From Veillonella sp. CHU740 (GTDB lineage Bacteria > Bacillota > Negativicutes > Veillonellales > Veillonellaceae): DNA of 64,000 nt. The first letter of the stretch is position 1. Every line of letters starts with the position of its first letter. Below are positions 62,979 through 64,000 of the stretch, one piece after another. The translations under genes were made by a program, and so were the position numbers. Location: the NCBI RefSeq assembly GCF_003992055.1, contig NZ_RQVD01000003.1, positions 1 to 64,000 of the forward strand. Reading direction: 5' to 3'. The notes beneath the pieces were generated by a model. The model did not search any database. It had not been told where the DNA came from and saw only the letters and a program-made list of their open reading frames with translations.

Positions 62979-63580
62979 GTATTGGCCCTGGGAATCCAGA
63001 GTATGTAGTACCTAAAGGGTTACATCTTATCAAAGAGGCTAAAGTTCTTGTGGGAAGTGAGAGAGCATTAGAAGATTTTGCTCAGCATGGTCAGTTGACC
63101 TTTCCTATAGCGAAATTAGCGCCTATGGCAGAGTGGATGGGACAGCAACTACAATCCAATGACATTGTAGTCTTAGTCAGCGGTGATACGGGATATTATT
63201 CCTTATTGCCATACTTAAAAACTAAATTCCCTAACAATCCAATCGATGTGACGCCGGGCATAAGTTCCATGACATTTGCCTTTGCTAGACTTGGAGAAGT
63301 GTGGCATAATGCAGATTTAATGAGCTTTCACGGTCGTCGCCCAGAGGAAAAAGATTTGTATTATGCGGAAGGACGTAAATTAGGATTCTTAACAGATCCG
63401 GAACAGAATCCTGCCTATATTGCAAGCTATTTAATCGAAGAGCATGGTTGGCCGAAGAATACAAAAGCGGCTGCTTGCGAACGATTGAGTTATAAAGATG
63501 AGCGTATTGAACGCGGTACATTAGAAGAATTACAAGCATTGGAGGGCTTCGGTCACTCCGTGATGGTGGTATTAGGATGA
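62954..63580 (+). CDS. cbiE: Cobalt-precorrin-7 C5-methyltransferase
   Basis: SAM-dependent methylation at C5 in the corrin pathway. 208 residues, the normal length. The start VVGIGPGNPEYVVPKGL, the SGDTGYYSLLP motif and GISSMTFAFARLG are typical of tetrapyrrole methylases. Its start lies within cbiD and its end overlaps cbiT by 4 bases (ATGA). In many bacteria cbiE and cbiT are fused as CobL; here they are separate genes. Confidence 0.93.
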   Translation: MAHTLYVVGIGPGNPEYVVPKGLHLIKEAKVLVGSERALEDFAQHGQLTFPIAKLAPMAEWMGQQLQSNDIVVLVSGDTGYYSLLPYLKTKFPNNPIDVTPGISSMTFAFARLGEVWHNADLMSFHGRRPEEKDLYYAEGRKLGFLTDPEQNPAYIASYLIEEHGWPKNTKAAACERLSYKDERIERGTLEELQALEGFGHSVMVVLG

Positions 63581-64000
63581 GACATTTTTTTGGAATTGAA
63601 GACGAGGAATTTATTCGTGGCGACGTGCCCATGACGAAAAAAGAAATTCGCATGGTTGTTATGAATGAAGCTCGTATTGAAGAGGATAGCGTAGTTCTTG
63701 ATGTAGGAGCTGGTACAGGTTCTATTTCTATAGAAGCTGCTTTAGGAGCTCCGAAAGGACATGTGTATGCTATTGAACGATTTGAAAAAGCGACAGATTT
63801 AATTCGCCAAAATCAAGAAAAATTTGGCGTAAAAAACTTAACAATTATTGAGGCCAAAGCCCCAGAAGGCATGGAAAATTTACCAGAATTAGATGCTGTT
63901 ATTATTGGCGGTAGCGCTGGTGGCATGGGCACCATTATGGACGAAGCGACACGCTTGTTAAAGGTGGGCGGTCGTCTTGTGGTAACAGCTGTAACTATGG
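63577..64000 (+). CDS. cbiT: Cobalt-precorrin-6B C15-methyltransferase (decarboxylating), partial
   Basis: SAM-dependent methyltransferase that also removes a carboxyl from the corrin ring. 141 residues visible before the window ends. The start is MRHFFGIEDEEFIRGDVPMT, then KKEIRMVVMNEARI, and the SAM motif VLDVGAGTGSISIEAA, with AVIIGGSAGGM following. Start codon overlaps the cbiE stop. The truncation is by the window, not by mutation. Confidence 0.92.
   Translation, partial: MRHFFGIEDEEFIRGDVPMTKKEIRMVVMNEARIEEDSVVLDVGAGTGSISIEAALGAPKGHVYAIERFEKATDLIRQNQEKFGVKNLTIIEAKAPEGMENLPELDAVIIGGSAGGMGTIMDEATRLLKVGGRLVVTAVTM

Overview
The window is an ordinary-looking but information-dense stretch of chromosome from a low-GC diderm Firmicute. 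The gene content points to the Negativicutes, most likely Veillonella or a close relative (inference). Many families are typical of Firmicutes: Mini-III, YacP/Rae1, YacL, RqcH, YqhQ, YdbC, DUF896, YicC-gmk-rpoZ and a two-domain ABC-F ATPase. Next to them sit a secretin (an outer-membrane pore), a DcuB-type fumarate/succinate carrier and the start of an anaerobic cobalamin cluster. That mix fits an anaerobe making propionate through succinate. No phage, insertion sequence, CRISPR array, rRNA or tRNA gene was recognised.

Layout. 1-345: stacked hairpins downstream of purL. 345-8996: purine synthesis, with a single-chain purL divergent from purF-purM-purN-purD. 9176-15786: nhaA, a secreted 3D-domain cell-wall protein, a TerC-family membrane protein, an RlmD-type rRNA methyltransferase with a duplicated 3' end, and dcuB. 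16046-21776: sugar-nucleotide epimerases, a nucleoid-associated protein, a YbaK deacylase, RNase H and pgi. 21796-23669: an isolated GspC/PilP-like protein plus secretin. 23744-32837: glyA, upp, radA, yacL, a fused ispDF, gltX, cysS and mrnC. 32838-33495: a 650-base non-coding region full of nested palindromes. 33496-43616: rlmB, rae1, rpsT (opposite strand), polA, coaE, a lytic transglycosylase, an unknown gene, ABC-F, gluQ, a CoA-binding protein and thioredoxin. 43680-45276 (minus): a ThrE-like exporter and a DUF896 protein. 45428-53972: nth, an unknown 500-residue protein, ydbC, rpmE, yqhQ, prfA-prmC-sua5, ywlE, rpiB and surE. 54249-57003: bioY-bioD-bioA. 57183-58910 (minus): rqcH. 59323-61805: yicC-gmk-rpoZ and yajQ. 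61860-64000: cbiD-cbiE-cbiT, the last cut by the window end.

The genes read as short, tightly spaced operons with overlapping stops and starts, separated by clear intrinsic terminators. Functional groups are purine synthesis, RNA and translation maintenance (RlmD, RlmB, Mini-III, Rae1, RqcH, PrmC/RF1, Sua5, two glutamyl-type synthetases), biotin uptake and late synthesis, and cobalamin synthesis.

The strongest unexplained signal is at 32838-33495. Two hairpins there share a nearly identical apical loop of about 32 bases, but their 19-bp stems differ by paired (compensatory) substitutions. Other points worth a look are the orphan GspC/PilP-like and secretin pair with a terminator-like hairpin inside the first gene, the degenerate duplication of the rlmD 3' end, a palindrome over the purL -10 box, a BirA-like operator over the bioY promoter, and the unknown 500-residue protein paired with YdbC.
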